NCBI GenBank assembly: GCA_037179515.1
Contig: JAXCGZ010020995.1
Location: 1-64,000 of the forward strand
Reading direction: 5' to 3'
DNA from: Halocaridina rubra
Taxonomy: Eukaryota; Arthropoda; Malacostraca; Decapoda; Atyidae
DNA length: 64,000 nucleotides
Shown: positions 1 through 10,740 of the stretch, in pieces
Position numbering within the stretch: position 1 is the stretch's first letter
Layout: every line of letters starts with the position of its first letter
Position numbers and translations under genes: made by a program
The notes under the pieces: generated by a model
The model's database searches: none
What the model saw: only the letters and a program-made list of their open reading frames with translations
What the model was told of the DNA's origin: nothing

Positions 1-571
1 TTTATCTTTATGCACAGAGATTTAGAGTGTTCTTAATTGTTCATTTGTTAATCCTTTTGATTTTCCTGATGCAAATGTACCATTCCTTTAATCCTCCTCT
101 CTTTCTTTTTACTCGTCCTATTCATTTCTTGATTCCTTATTGTGTTTATCTTTCTATTATTTTATGTATTATTTTTAATTATAATGCTTTCACACTGTAA
201 TTTTAGTATAACTTAATGATTTTTTAATTTTTTTACTGTAATTTCGAATTTTAATAATTTTTTGTTTTTGGTTTTGATATAGATTTTTTTTATCATACAG
301 GTTCATTTTGATAGTGAACATTTATGAATTTTCTTTGATTGGTACAGTAAATTAAAATGGCATGTTAAAGAGTACTTTAATAGTTTGTAAAAAAAATATG
401 ATATTATACAGTATGCGATACTACAATTGAGGATTTTGGACATGAAAGGACTGGTCAGGTCAGCTCGATATCAAACCTACTTTTATAGAACACCAACAGA
501 CACGGAATGATTAGCTGCATGAAGAATTTTGTGTTTAATTTATATTTCCTTCATTTGCTTTTTTTTTTTCG
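1..571. other. AT-rich non-coding sequence
   Basis: Very AT-rich DNA with homopolymer T runs. I see no coding frame with protein-like composition, no RNA gene and no clear repeat boundary. It is probably intron or intergenic DNA upstream of the host exons. Confidence 0.5.
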
Positions 572-753
572 TATGCCTACATCTGCGATGAATATTCTGG
601 CATATTCGTTACACATTTGTTATTATCCCGACACATTTGACAAGTCACAACACTTCCCATCTCTGTTTCTCTTTACTTTCTTGTTTTTTTTAGTACCTGG
701 ACCCGATGAGGGCAATTTTCTTTGCCTGTCATGGTGTCACATAAAAAAAGTAG
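572..753 (+). mobile_element. Internally deleted LINE (family II) copy
   Basis: The first ~110 bp resemble the 5' end of the large LINE at 49318-52722 (read on its own strand): both have a 'cctacatct...gaatattct' block followed by 'attacacatnt' and 'gacaagtca' blocks. The last ~60 bp match its 3' end: a 'gatgagggcaa' block, then 'tggtgtcac' and an A-rich tail. The ~3 kb between these ends is missing. This is a non-autonomous deletion derivative, probably retroposed on the + strand. The 5' boundary is uncertain. Confidence 0.55.
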
Positions 754-929
754 TAGATTTTTTTAATATACAAATTGCAAAAAAAATATTTATTTGAAAA
801 AAATACAAAAATGTAAGAAACACATACAGAGAAAATTAAATAAAAAATAAGTTCACTACACTTCATCTTTTCTCATGCTTGGTTGGGGGATCCTTGATGT
901 CGTGGGGTTCTGGGTGAGCCCTAAGGGTT

Positions 930-1745
930 GCCAGCAAGTATTATTATTTTTTTTATTATTAAAAGGAACATGGTCATCTTCATCTGCGCGAATTGCATTT
1001 TCGTCTCAATGTAGACTATATTACAGGAACTGAGATCATCATTTATGAATTACTCAATCCTTCTAAACCTTTTGATATTCAGATCCATTGCCTTGAACAT
1101 TGAAGAGTTTTATTGACTTGCAAAAATTGTTGAGAAAGCCCTTGGCTGGAGTATTCTGTTTGGGTCCTCTTCTTCTGCTACTCTCCTCCTTTTTCCACCT
1201 TTTCTTTTAACAAGGTCATCATATTTTCTGGGGATAATTATTTTAATTTTTGGTCAGGCAACTTTTCCACATCTTCCTAATCCCACTCTAAAGATAGCTC
1301 TTTGGCTAAATATACAATTACTTTAATTATTGTGTTTCTAGATCATTATCATAGTCAAAACCCGCATTTGTATTTACAAATTTTTTTTTTTACACTTTTT
1401 CCATATGCCAGTCCTACTTTAGACTGGTACATTCCATGTTATTGCAGTATTTTTTATGCATTGAATACTTATATTTTTTCCAAAAGTCTCGCAATGAAAG
1501 TTCTGGTTCAACATATAAAGCAGCTATGCTTTGGTAGAGTGGTGCAGATGTAAATTTCTTTAAAAGCAGCAGTTGAACCTAGGTCCATAGGTTGAATGAG
1601 TAGTGGTATTTGGGGCAAAAACGCCATTTTAACATCCAGTTGGAGATCAGCTGGATGTGGATGTCCTAGTGTATTATCAAAGACCAGTAGAATTTTGAAT
1701 GGTATTCCTTTCTCGTAGTAATATTCTCAAACTTGAGTTATAAAA
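930..1745 (-). pseudogene. Decayed Tigger/jerky-like (pogo superfamily) transposase
   Basis: Read on the minus strand, 1700-1560 translates to a DDE-transposase-like stretch. It has a 'LLVFDNTLGHP' block (expected second catalytic Asp in D-N-x-x-G-H-P), then 'VKMAFLP', then 'IQPMDLGSTAAFKE', which resembles the conserved 'QPMDQG' region of Tigger/jerky transposases. Downstream (1260-950) a Glu/Lys-rich tail with many stops and frame changes resembles the C-terminal part of that family. No terminal inverted repeats were located. It is old and non-functional, lying in an intron or upstream of the host exons. Confidence 0.6.
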
Positions 1746-2014
1746 CATTTCAAGAGCTAGTCTTTGAAGAGCATCTGGATCAATCATGCTTTGGGGTTAG
1801 AGCGATAAAGCATTCTTTTTCCCCACCCTGTATCTTTCTTTATCCCTTGCAGAACTGCTATTTTGATTCTGTAATTTGGTTTGTTTTTTATTTATTTCAG
1901 TATGTATATCAACAGGTAATTAATCTCTTCAGCTTCAATTAAGGTTTATTTTATTCTGAGATTAATATTAAATACTTTGAGTCTTTTTGATATAAAAATG
2001 TCATGTGTGAGGAC

Positions 2015-2195
2015 CAGTGGCGGCTTGTAGCTAAAATTAGAGGGAGTGCTGCTTCAGAAAATTTTTAGGCATTGTTTTAATATTGTGTAAAATTAAACAA
2101 ATGTATACATTAAGCTTAAGGATTATATAATGTACAAGTATAGTGAAAATAGGAGTTGCTGCAATTCCGCAGTGCCTATACACGAGCTGCCTCTG
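2015..2195. mobile_element. Small hAT-like MITE with TIRs and 8-bp TSD
   Basis: A 181-bp element. The left end is CAGTGGCGGCTTGTAGC and the inverted right end is CAGAGGCAGCTCGTGTA, an imperfect terminal inverted repeat. It is flanked by gtgaggac (2007-2014) and atgaggac (2196-2203), a 7/8 target-site duplication. An 8-bp duplication with CAG-type ends fits the hAT superfamily. It has no coding capacity. Assignment to hAT is inference from TSD length and end sequence. Confidence 0.6.
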
Positions 2196-2203
2196 ATGAG
2201 GAC

Positions 2204-3385
2204 CCATTTTAGGTTGAATATTAGCTGTTAAGATAACTTTTATTCCTTTTATTTTTTGGGAGGGGAGCTTCATATATAAACTTTTCAGCCTTCTTAGTTT
2301 CAGTAGGAATTCTTGTCTATGTGGAGCCTACTTTTGCTTTTCCTTTTATTTTATTATAGTTATCCCCTAGCATCATACAAGTGAGTTATTTATCTCTTGA
2401 TACCTACTTGCTGATATTCTATTAAAGTACACATTAGTTCTGCATGTTGTGATTGGTAATGCCACTTTTTCTGCTTGTCTCCACTTTATACTCAACACAT
2501 CAGTATAAATAGATACATGCAATTTATCTTAACCAAGTATTATATTTTCCTGTTTACATCTACCCTACTTTTATTTATATTGAAAATCTCACTCTTGTTA
2601 GGGTGGAAGATTTGTATTTAGAAAGAATTGTCGGAGCATGTAATCTGATTATAATTGACATTTTCTCTTCATTGACAGGTCATTTCTTTCCTCCGCATTC
2701 ATCGTTTAAGTACAGTATTTTACAAAGATTTCTATAACCTACTGATGATGTCAGCTTTTCAATCTATTAAATTGCCCCTTCATAACTAGGGAATGGTATG
2801 GTATTACTTTTGGTTCAGCACTCCACTATGGGACGGCTAACCATGATGCCGTGATTATATCTCTGTTCAGTTTAGTTTTCTACTTTAACAGACAGTGGAA
2901 AAAATAATGCTTTTACTCTAGTGAAGCTTGAGGTAATGATGCTTTTATTCCTACCTGTCATTGTGAAGGAAGTGCTTAAGATAACCCATTTGCAAGATCC
3001 ATGGCTCAGCAAAGTATTTCTGAATTTAGTTTTCTATTAAACTCTCGTAGGTCTAATTTTAATACGACAGTGCTTTCAATGATATTTGCAATGTATATTC
3101 ATCATGGGTGCCTATGCAGTTTTCATTATTAGAGCATGCAAACCACATTTTGTCAGAATTATTTTTACCTGAAATGCTTAATGGAGGTTTAGTCTTCTGT
3201 AGCAAGAAGTAATTGTAATTTGTGAATATAGTGCCTGTAACAGCTGTTTTGGTCTAGTCATTTTGGAATTAGCATGAGAGCACACAGACGTATACTAAAC
3301 ATTATGATTGGTTTAATTTTTTTTTTTTACATGCACTGCAGCAGTGAAGTTTAGTTTTAATGATGCATCTCCCTGTTTCTCTCAG
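2204..3385. other. Non-coding sequence, nothing recognised
   Basis: AT-rich sequence with no coding frame of convincing composition and no repeat shared with the rest of the window. It is probably an intron of the gene whose 3' exons follow. Confidence 0.4.
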
Positions 3386-3632
3386 TTTATGGCGAATTCC
3401 ATTGTCATTATATGTTACAGAGCAAGGGGTGGAATTATTTTCACTGAACAGTTTTGATGCCGTTGGAGGAAATACTATTGGGGGTAGAGGTCCTGGAGCT
3501 ATGACTGTGTTGCAGGGGGGGCGGATATTAGAAGGCAGCGAAGCCTCTGCCATGTTTGGTCAGCATTACCAAGTGCATCATGAAGCCCATTCTCAGCTAT
3601 TTTCGGCCTTCCATCCAAACAACAGAGCATGA
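3386..3632 (+). CDS. Candidate host exon (uncertain)
   Basis: A strong-looking acceptor (pyrimidine tract then ctcag at 3381-3385) opens a frame running to a TGA at 3630-3632. It has protein-like composition: Gly-rich 'GGNTIGGRGPGAM', then a His/Gln-rich segment. The best donor, acag|gtatca at 3637/3638, lies after this stop. It matches the phase of the next exon only in a different frame, which is open just from 3532. A weak donor at 3558/3559 (tttg|gtcagc) would keep this frame and fit the next exon's phase. It could be an alternative terminal exon, an internal exon using the weak donor, or a chance open frame. Confidence 0.3.
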
Positions 3633-4192
3633 GACAGGTATCAGTGTATACCCATGCACTTGGTTGCAGTTGTCAAGTGTGCACAAAATACTGCCTTTGC
3701 CACATACGTTAGTAGACATCCTCATATGCAGAATGGGTTCTTTAATATCACATCTGTATGAAAGTTATTTGACACTTTAGAACCTACGCAAGCTTTATTA
3801 AGTAAGAAAAACTTTTTAAAGATATGTTATAGTTGAATGTATTGTAAGCTACTATCCTCATCATAAATCTGCTGTACTCTGATGAGATTGTGTAATATAT
3901 ATCCTTAAGCTTGTTATAAATGTGTGCTATATATTATATATAAACTAATGAGAGACTATTTGTCTCCACTGTAGTATAGTCCCGTACTATCATTTTCCTT
4001 TTGATTTAATGGTTTTACTTATGACTGGATTGTCTTATGACTGGTTAGTCAGAATAAGTCACAGTTGTAAGTTGATGAATAACTGCATATCTGTAGCTCT
4101 TAGCTCTTTACAGTATTTCTGTATACATTGATTTTAATTTTATTGTATTTGCTGTGGCATTATATTGCATAAATTATATACATTACTTTCAG

Positions 4193-4333
4193 ATTCTTCG
4201 AGTGTTGGGAGTGATGAAGACGTTTACGATGAATGCTCAAAGCCTCCTCCTCGATATAATTACAATGCCCTGCGTGCACAACATTCTGACCAGTACCGCC
4301 CAGCCAGCACATGCAACACTACTTCACCCATAG
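4193..4333 (+). CDS. Host gene internal exon, acidic then Pro/Tyr-rich
   Basis: A 141-bp exon bounded by a canonical acceptor (ttactttcag, AG at 4191-4192) and donor (catag|gtatat, GT at 4334-4335). It begins with the last two bases of a codon and ends with the first base of one. The peptide starts 'SSSVGSDEDVYDEC', then has a PPPRY motif and a Ser/Thr-rich end, typical of a disordered cytoplasmic or signalling tail. The one-base overhang at its 3' end exactly complements the two-base start of the exon at 7364, so the two join in frame through a Gly codon. I do not recognise the protein. The gene continues upstream of the window or in unrecognised exons. Confidence 0.7.
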   Translation: MLRVLGVMKTFTMNAQSLLLDIITMPCVHNILTSTAQPAHATLLHP

Positions 4334-4832
4334 GTATATATATTGGTTAAGGTCTATTTTTGGTCATTACAAGGTTCCCAGATCATTCATAAACAGGGTT
4401 GGTGTTTGTTACCGTATTTAAATTTTAAAAGCTTCACGCTAAAATATTCTCAGCACTTAACTGTTGCCTTGCTCAGGGTAAAAACTAGTAAAATTAAAAA
4501 TGTCATTTCCCAATGTCATAACTATTAGCCTTAAAAGAGTCATTTATTAAAATCGGTATTATAGTTCAACCATTACAATTACAATACTTTAAGAAATTGT
4601 TCCAATAAAAAATACCCTAAATATATAGTGCATAATTAAATATAGTTTTATAGTTTATGTATATGCCACCAAACAATATTACTTATTCATGGATGCTATT
4701 GTATTCACAAAAATAAATGATGGCATTCCTATCATTACAATCATTTCCTGATCAGTCATATAAATCCTTTCTTATTCCTATTTGTACATTTTTGAACAAA
4801 TATTAATGACATGTTCAAGTTTATATGAGCAA

Positions 4833-4872
4833 ATTATTATTATTATTATTATTGTTATTATTGTTATTATTA
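4833..4872. repeat. (ATT)n microsatellite
   Basis: Imperfect attatt/gttatt repeats next to a T-run that is the (reverse-strand) poly(A)-like tail of the adjacent internally deleted LINE. Confidence 0.7.
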
Positions 4873-5190
4873 TTTTTTTTTATGAGTGTGACACCAGGAT
4901 GGGCCAAAAAAATAAAATAAAAGAAAACAGCCCCCATCGAGCCTGGGCACGACGAATACATTAAGTAAAAAGTAACAGAGATGGAGAGTGTAATGGCTTG
5001 TCAGAAGTGAAGGGATAATAAGAGGTGTGTAATGAATATCCAAGAATATTGTGTTGATGTAGGCATAAAAAATAACCGTTACTGAAAGGAGACTTAACAT
5101 CGAAATGTCCTTGACAGTCCTATTCAAGTTTAAAAATCCTTCAGCTGTAGTATCGCAACAGGCGGCTAGTGCCATGGGCCAACCTACTAC
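4868..5190 (-). mobile_element. Internally deleted LINE (family II) copy
   Basis: On the minus strand it begins at ~5190 with the same 5' block as the LINE at 49318-52722 ('ggcaccagtcgcc'-like, then 'gctgaagg', then 'tgcctacatc...aatattctt'). It passes within ~250 bp directly to the LINE 3' end ('gcccaggctcgatgggggc', then 'atcctggtgtcac') and finishes in an A-tail (T-run at 4870-4880 on +). The whole endonuclease/RT region is absent. A short frame through it (minus, 5175-4870) is a by-product of the element and not a gene. Confidence 0.7.
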
Positions 5191-5548
5191 ATATTAAATC
5201 CCGATACAATTTTGTCAATGCTTACTAGCTATATATTGCAATTGTGAATACTTAATTTAGAATTTTTTACTTTAATTACAATGCTTATTATAAGGAACAT
5301 ATTTTTCTTTTATCAGTTGTTTTGCCTAGTAATTTCGATATTCCTGTAATTTGTTTAGATAATTGTATGAGATTGTAATGGTTTCATAAGTTAGTTCATT
5401 AGATAGTTCTGCCCCCTTTTTTTGTAAAATAATGATAGTAAAAAAATTATAAGGCTCTCATGAAAGTAGTTATGCTTAGTCTGAAAAATTGGATATATTA
5501 CAGAGTGGTGGTGGGGGGTGTTGCAAAAAGTACAGTATTACATAATCT

Positions 5549-5556
<8 letters not shown>

Positions 5557-5636
<80 letters not shown>
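5557..5636. repeat. (TA)n microsatellite, ~80 bp
   Basis: Uninterrupted TA dinucleotides preceded by a short TG run. The next base begins the CAGT end of a Tigger-like element, which uses TA targets. Confidence 0.95.
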
Positions 5637-5639
<3 letters not shown>

Positions 5640-6605
5640 TAAGCCCTTGCTATTTAGCGGTTCCTGCGGATTCATTGCATCGCATATTATTATTTTGTTT
5701 TTTTTTTTTTTTTTGTGACACCAGGATGGGCCAAAAAGTGATAAAATAAAACAGCCTTTATCAGGCTGTAAAGAGAAACGGAGATGGAAAGTGTAATGAC
5801 CTGTCAGATGTGAAGGGATTATAAAAGATGCGTAATGAATATCCAGCTCTTCTGGGTTTTAATATACCTCTACATTACTTTCATGATGTCTATACCAGTA
5901 AGTCTCCTTAGATATTATTATTATTATTATCATTATTATTATTATTATTATTATTAGCGACAATAATTTTCCTTTGATGATGATTGTGGAGATTATTATC
6001 ATTATTATTATTAAGGGCTCATCATTGTTTGTACATCTGTTGGTTCATTTACTTTAATAACTGTGTACAGTGCCCCTTCCTAGTTGGCTGGGACAAAGAG
6101 AGTGTGGGGGGTTGGGTAGAGTAGAATGTTGGAGAGAGAGAGAGAGAGACCTTTAATTAATTCTTGTTCATTCAACCAAAACTACTTATTTATTGTAAAA
6201 ATAATGGTGTGATTACAAATTCGTAATGATAATAATAATAATAATCTCCACAATCATCATCAGAGGAAAATTATTGTTGTCAATAATAATAATAATAATA
6301 ATAATAAGATCTAAGGAGAATTTTTGTAATAGACATCATGAAAGTAATGCAGAGGTATATTAAAACCCAGCAGAGAGCTGGATATTCATTACACATCTTT
6401 TATAATCCCTTCACATCTGACAGGTCATTACACTCTCCATCTCTGCTCCTCTTTACAGCCTGATAAAGGCTGTTTTATTTTATAATTTTTGGGCTGTCCT
6501 GGTGTCATAATCATCATTAATTTTTTTATTTTCCCCCTACTTCGCGGAAATTCACCTATCACGGCCGGTCCCGGAACCGAACCCCCGCGATAAACGAGGG
6601 ATTAC

Positions 6606-6607
<2 letters not shown>
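5637..6607. mobile_element. Tigger-like non-autonomous element, copy 3
   Basis: The left end is CAGTAAGCCCTTGCTATTTA. The right end, inverted, reads (C/T)AGTAATCCCTCGTTTATCG, and ~65 bp of the right end (6541-6607) match the ends at 33238-33304 and 38305-38380. TA repeats flank both ends, as expected for Tc1/mariner-pogo insertion at TA. The interior contains no transposase. It is filled by a long inverted repeat (see 5715-6512). Family assignment rests on the CAGT ends, TA target and the transposase remnant in copy 2. Confidence 0.65.
5715..6512. repeat. Large palindrome (inverted LINE-II derivative)
   Basis: Arms 5715-~5999 and ~6218-6512 are inverted copies, about 285-295 bp each and roughly 90% alike by eye, separated by ~215 bp. 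The outer ~170 bp of each arm are the joined 3' and 5' ends of LINE family II ('gtgacaccaggatgggcc', 'cagcctttatcaggctg', 'gacctgtcagatgtgaagg'). The inner part is unrelated sequence ending in (ATT)n. It could form a large hairpin. Confidence 0.8.

Positions 6608-6690
<83 letters not shown>
6608..6690. repeat. (TA)n microsatellite, ~83 bp
   Basis: TA dinucleotides following the right end of Tigger copy 3, then a short TG run. Confidence 0.95.
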
Positions 6691-6693
<3 letters not shown>

Positions 6694-7363
6694 GTGTGTG
6701 TGTAATGAGTGTTGTGTAAAAACGTAAAATAACTTTATGTAGTGTAATAGAAACATGGAATTTCAGAAACATCTGAGCTTTGGTAATATCTTTTTACAAA
6801 ATTTATGAAATCATTCTAGAGGTATATTTAAAAATTAAAGATTGATATGCAAATGCCTGTGCTACAAGTAGAGTTCTAATTCACCTGTGTATATATGTCA
6901 CTCCAGGTGTGTTGTATTGATCTCAGCTGAATGATACATTCTCCTGCTGAGTGCCTGAGACATGTGAGAGTGTGTAAATTGTAGAGGTTCTATAGTAAAT
7001 GCGATTTTCTTTAGTTTCGAGGCCCCTGTCAGTGCCAGGTAATACTGCCTCTCACCTCTGTACTAGACTGATATGGTTTTATTAGTCTTGGGAGCAGGGT
7101 ATCATTAGCTTCTGTGTGTACACAATTGATGATCATTTATTTACAGCAAGTGCTGCAATAATATTTGATGAAGACAATAATCGCCAAGTAAATATGATTT
7201 CTTTATAACTTACTGTATGTACTGATATTCTTTTTCAAGTATCTCCAGCTAAGTACCTTCATTAGTGATATAAAACAAAGATTAATATGCATGAAGCACT
7301 ATGCCTTTGCAGCAGAATTTCTTAATCAGCATAATTTAATTGTTTGATTCTTTTTCTATTCAG

Positions 7364-7965
7364 GTTATCCCTCCAATATGTACGGACAAACTGGTACATC
7401 AAGTGTCTACACTTCCACGTCATATAAATACGATAATGGCATCTTGACCGGAAACAAAGATGATATTTATTCAGGTACAAAAAGTATGTATGCCCGCTCG
7501 CCTCCACTACCAAGGTCAACTTCTCTCTGTCGTTCCCAGTCTGTTTATACTAAACCTCCGCCGCCAAGAATGGAAAACTACAGTAAGAATCTTACCCAGT
7601 CTCATAACTCCTGTAATAAAGCAACGGGTGGTTTCACGACCCTTCCTCTCATGGAGAGCGTTGGTATGTACAAGAACAATCCTCGTCAAGATTCACTCTA
7701 TGTGACGAACAAAGTTAGTATTGTGAAACCAGAACCAGTGTATGGAATAACTACGTCTAGTAGGCACCACGATTCGGGAGATTCGAATTACTCCTCCTAC
7801 AGAGGTTCAGCTACTTATAGTTCCTCAAGATCTTCAAATACTGCTCCACCTTTGCCCTTGAGTCATTCTCGTACTGAAAATCTCACTCCCAATGCTGCTG
7901 CTCACTCAGGCCTCATCACACCAAACTCAGCTGTCTCTTGTTATTCTCCCAATCCACATTTTTAA
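7364..7965 (+). CDS. Host gene terminal coding exon, Ser/Tyr/Pro-rich C-terminus
   Basis: The acceptor is tttctattcag (AG at 7362-7363). The exon starts with two bases that complete a Gly codon begun in exon 4193-4333, and the frame runs ~200 codons to TAA at 7963-7965. The peptide is rich in Ser, Tyr, Thr and Pro. It has several Tyr-containing segments ('GTSSVYTSTSYKY', 'DDIYSGTKSMYA'), proline motifs ('PPLPRS', 'KPPPPRMENY', 'APPLPLSHS') that could bind SH3/WW domains, and ends 'CYSPNPHF'. There are no transmembrane or folded-domain signatures. This looks like the disordered cytoplasmic tail of an adhesion or signalling protein, but I cannot identify the gene. Confidence 0.75.
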
Positions 7966-10740
7966 TATGTATTTGGCTTTGTGGTTGGCTGCATTTCAGA
8001 GATGTATTTCTTAATATTTAGAGAAGACATTAAAGTCGGGAAAATTTTTTTTATTGGGAAAACTTAAAATATTAGTAAAGTGTAGGCTAATCTTTTATCG
8101 TAAACAAATATTTTAACTTATGGACACTGTAAAGTTTTATGAGTTGGATATACAGTAATTAGTATGTATAGATTCTTTTCGTTACGTGGGATGTGGTGAA
8201 GTATAATTAGCCATGCTTTTGAGCCTACATTATCAGACATAATTATATTTTAATACCTGAAGCTTTCCTTTCCCTTTTATTCATTCATTAATACATTATA
8301 AGAAATAACAGGCTAAAAGGAGTGAAGTATAATTGTGTAAATTAGTGTTCATAATCATTACCTAAGAATATTACATAGTATATTTAACTCTGAAATGTCT
8401 AAATAATTTTTTCTTCAAAGTGACGAATTCATGTAATTTATTTGGTTAGGACATATGGGTTGCGTTACTGTGGGGAATGGATGCATAATTGAGATTTCTG
8501 TCCTGTGCAAATATAGTAAATCCATGATGTGGTTGTTCTATTTTACTCAGTATTAAAATTGACTATTAGGATTGTCATTCATTTTTGAAAGTATGTAAAA
8601 TGATGTATGTTCTTAGCAGAGTGCAGTTTGAAGATAGATATACTTAGATCAGACATGTACCCTGCTTAACATGATGTGTCATTTAGATTTTAATATTATA
8701 CTGTATAATATTATTAAACCTCATAATTTTGTTAGTAAAAAAGGAGGCTTTTTTTTTTCTCTGTGCCTCCTTCATATATACAAGTTCCTTTGTCTACAAA
8801 ATGATATTTTATAGAGTAGTAATGGCCCAAAGAGAAAGTGTACCAAAATAAGCTACTAAACCTATTTTTATGTGTATAGAAAACTAACCGTGCCAATGAG
8901 AACCCAAGTACAAATTTCATATATGTAACACTGCAAAGGGAGAGACATCCTTTATGATTTTTAGAGCTATATTTTTAAACTCATTTACATTACTCTGTAT
9001 TTGAAATAGCTTTGACTCATTTATCTCTATAAAGAAAGCTGTAAAACTTTCATTTTGATAATACTATGGGTCTGCATGGTGTGGTGAAAACCCATACAGA
9101 AGTGCTCTAGACGAAGTCTTGGTTCCATAAGGCAAGGAGAAAAGATCAGGAAATTTGTAGTGGAGGGAGTGGAACAGAGTTTATCTGTTGTTTAGACAAC
9201 TAGTGCATAGGGACAGAGAATTGTGCAGTGGATATGCAAGTCAGATTTACCAAGTATCTAGAGCAGAGGCAGGCCAAAAAGGAGATTGAGAAACCGTGTG
9301 ATGGCCCCGTTCAGGCAGCTGAAGTCTTGACATTCAAGAAGGGAAACAAGCTTGTTAGAGATGATTGACTTTGGTGTGACGTAATATCAGGAGTAGAATA
9401 AGGTTTTTGTTAAGGAAAACCAGAGTAAACTGGGGAAACCAGAGACCTACTTCTTGAAGGTAACACTGCCAGTGACTTCATTATGTTGACAATATACAGC
9501 ATGCCAAAGTGCTAACAGAAGTGTATGTGATTTGCAACGAAAATTATTTCATCATTATATATCATGCATTTGATTTCTTGGGTTGTGGTCAACTTGCTGA
9601 TTATTGGAATAGGCAATGTGTTTGCAAACAAAATGAAAGTACAAGAATATTCCAAATTTATTTAGCCGTTTTTATAATTAAATTGTATGAAGTCCATCTT
9701 GGTGCTTTTACTCAAGATTCTATAACTGTAATGTTTTCTGTAAAGCTTTCCTCATTTTGCTAGTGTATATGATTATTGCAGTTGTGACATGGTATTACAT
9801 ACATCCATCCATATCTGATTTAGTATCATGTCTGATGCTCATTTTGCACTCCCAGTGTTGAAAAATGTCAAACACCCAAGTTTTTAATAGCATTGGCCAA
9901 TCTATGAAATTATGTAATATGATAAGTTTATTAAATTAGGTTTTCACATTGTCTGCATCATCAGAATAAAAAGTTGTCTTCTTTTTTATTTGTGTTTTCA
10001 TCAACCCTTACTGGATATATAAGTTCCTATTGTCGCAAAAGCATTGTTTATCTCTTCACCCGTATATGCAAAAAGACAACACTAAGAACTGCTAAAAACC
10101 TGGACACCTAAAGATATTGTGTAAGCTTTATACTGAAAGTACAGTAAAGAAAGTTTGCCCTTATATATCCAGGTTCCTGTATACTGAAAGTCTGACAAAA
10201 CTAAAGTTTTGAATATTAAAAGCTAAGACTGGAAGGGTTTTATCTCTATACTGCAAACTTTACACAAAAAACTGAGTGACATCTTTATTAAGAGGCCGGA
10301 TGCATATTATCTTATCCTTAAGTTTGCAAGTAAATTACTCTCCTGGGTAATATTGATGACAGTTATTAAATTTCGAGGAAGTCTATTAACGTAATTTGTA
10401 TTACAAAATTTAATTTTAAATTACATTTGTCGTCACTCATAATCAGTTTTCTGGTGAAAATTGTGTAGATTAATGTATCCGCTAGTGCTACGAGGCAGAC
10501 AACATTAAAGGTACTTATAAGACCATTGATATATAAAGAAGTACAAGAAACCAAACACATGGAGAGATTATATAGTATATCAGAAGCCTACTTATATAAA
10601 AATTATGTAATTAGGATAATGTTGAATAGAATTAAGAATGTGCACACTGTGATAGTGTAGGTAATCTGTCACAGTTTCATGTTTAGAAACTATTGATGTT
10701 AAATGAAGCACTAGGGTAACCTGGGAATGGTTATTTTTAG
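7966..10740. other. Host gene 3' UTR and intergenic DNA
   Basis: Non-coding sequence after the TAA stop. It is AT-rich with scattered polyadenylation-like hexamers, but none can be chosen with confidence. No coding frame, RNA gene or repeat shared with the rest of the window was found. The segment around 9060-9400 is less AT-rich but has no readable protein. Confidence 0.5.

Noticed and set aside
3302..3553. Minus-strand 83-codon frame over the candidate host exon
   Set aside because: It is the complement of the better + strand frame and lacks domain features or splice support.
4870..5175. Minus-strand 101-codon hydrophobic frame that could pass as a small membrane protein
   Set aside because: It exactly covers an internally deleted LINE and parallels the LINE II leader sequence.
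7966..10740. Additional genes in the AT-rich 3' flank (for example frames at 8732 and 9509)
   Set aside because: The frames are short and AT-driven, with no splice partners, motifs or repeats.
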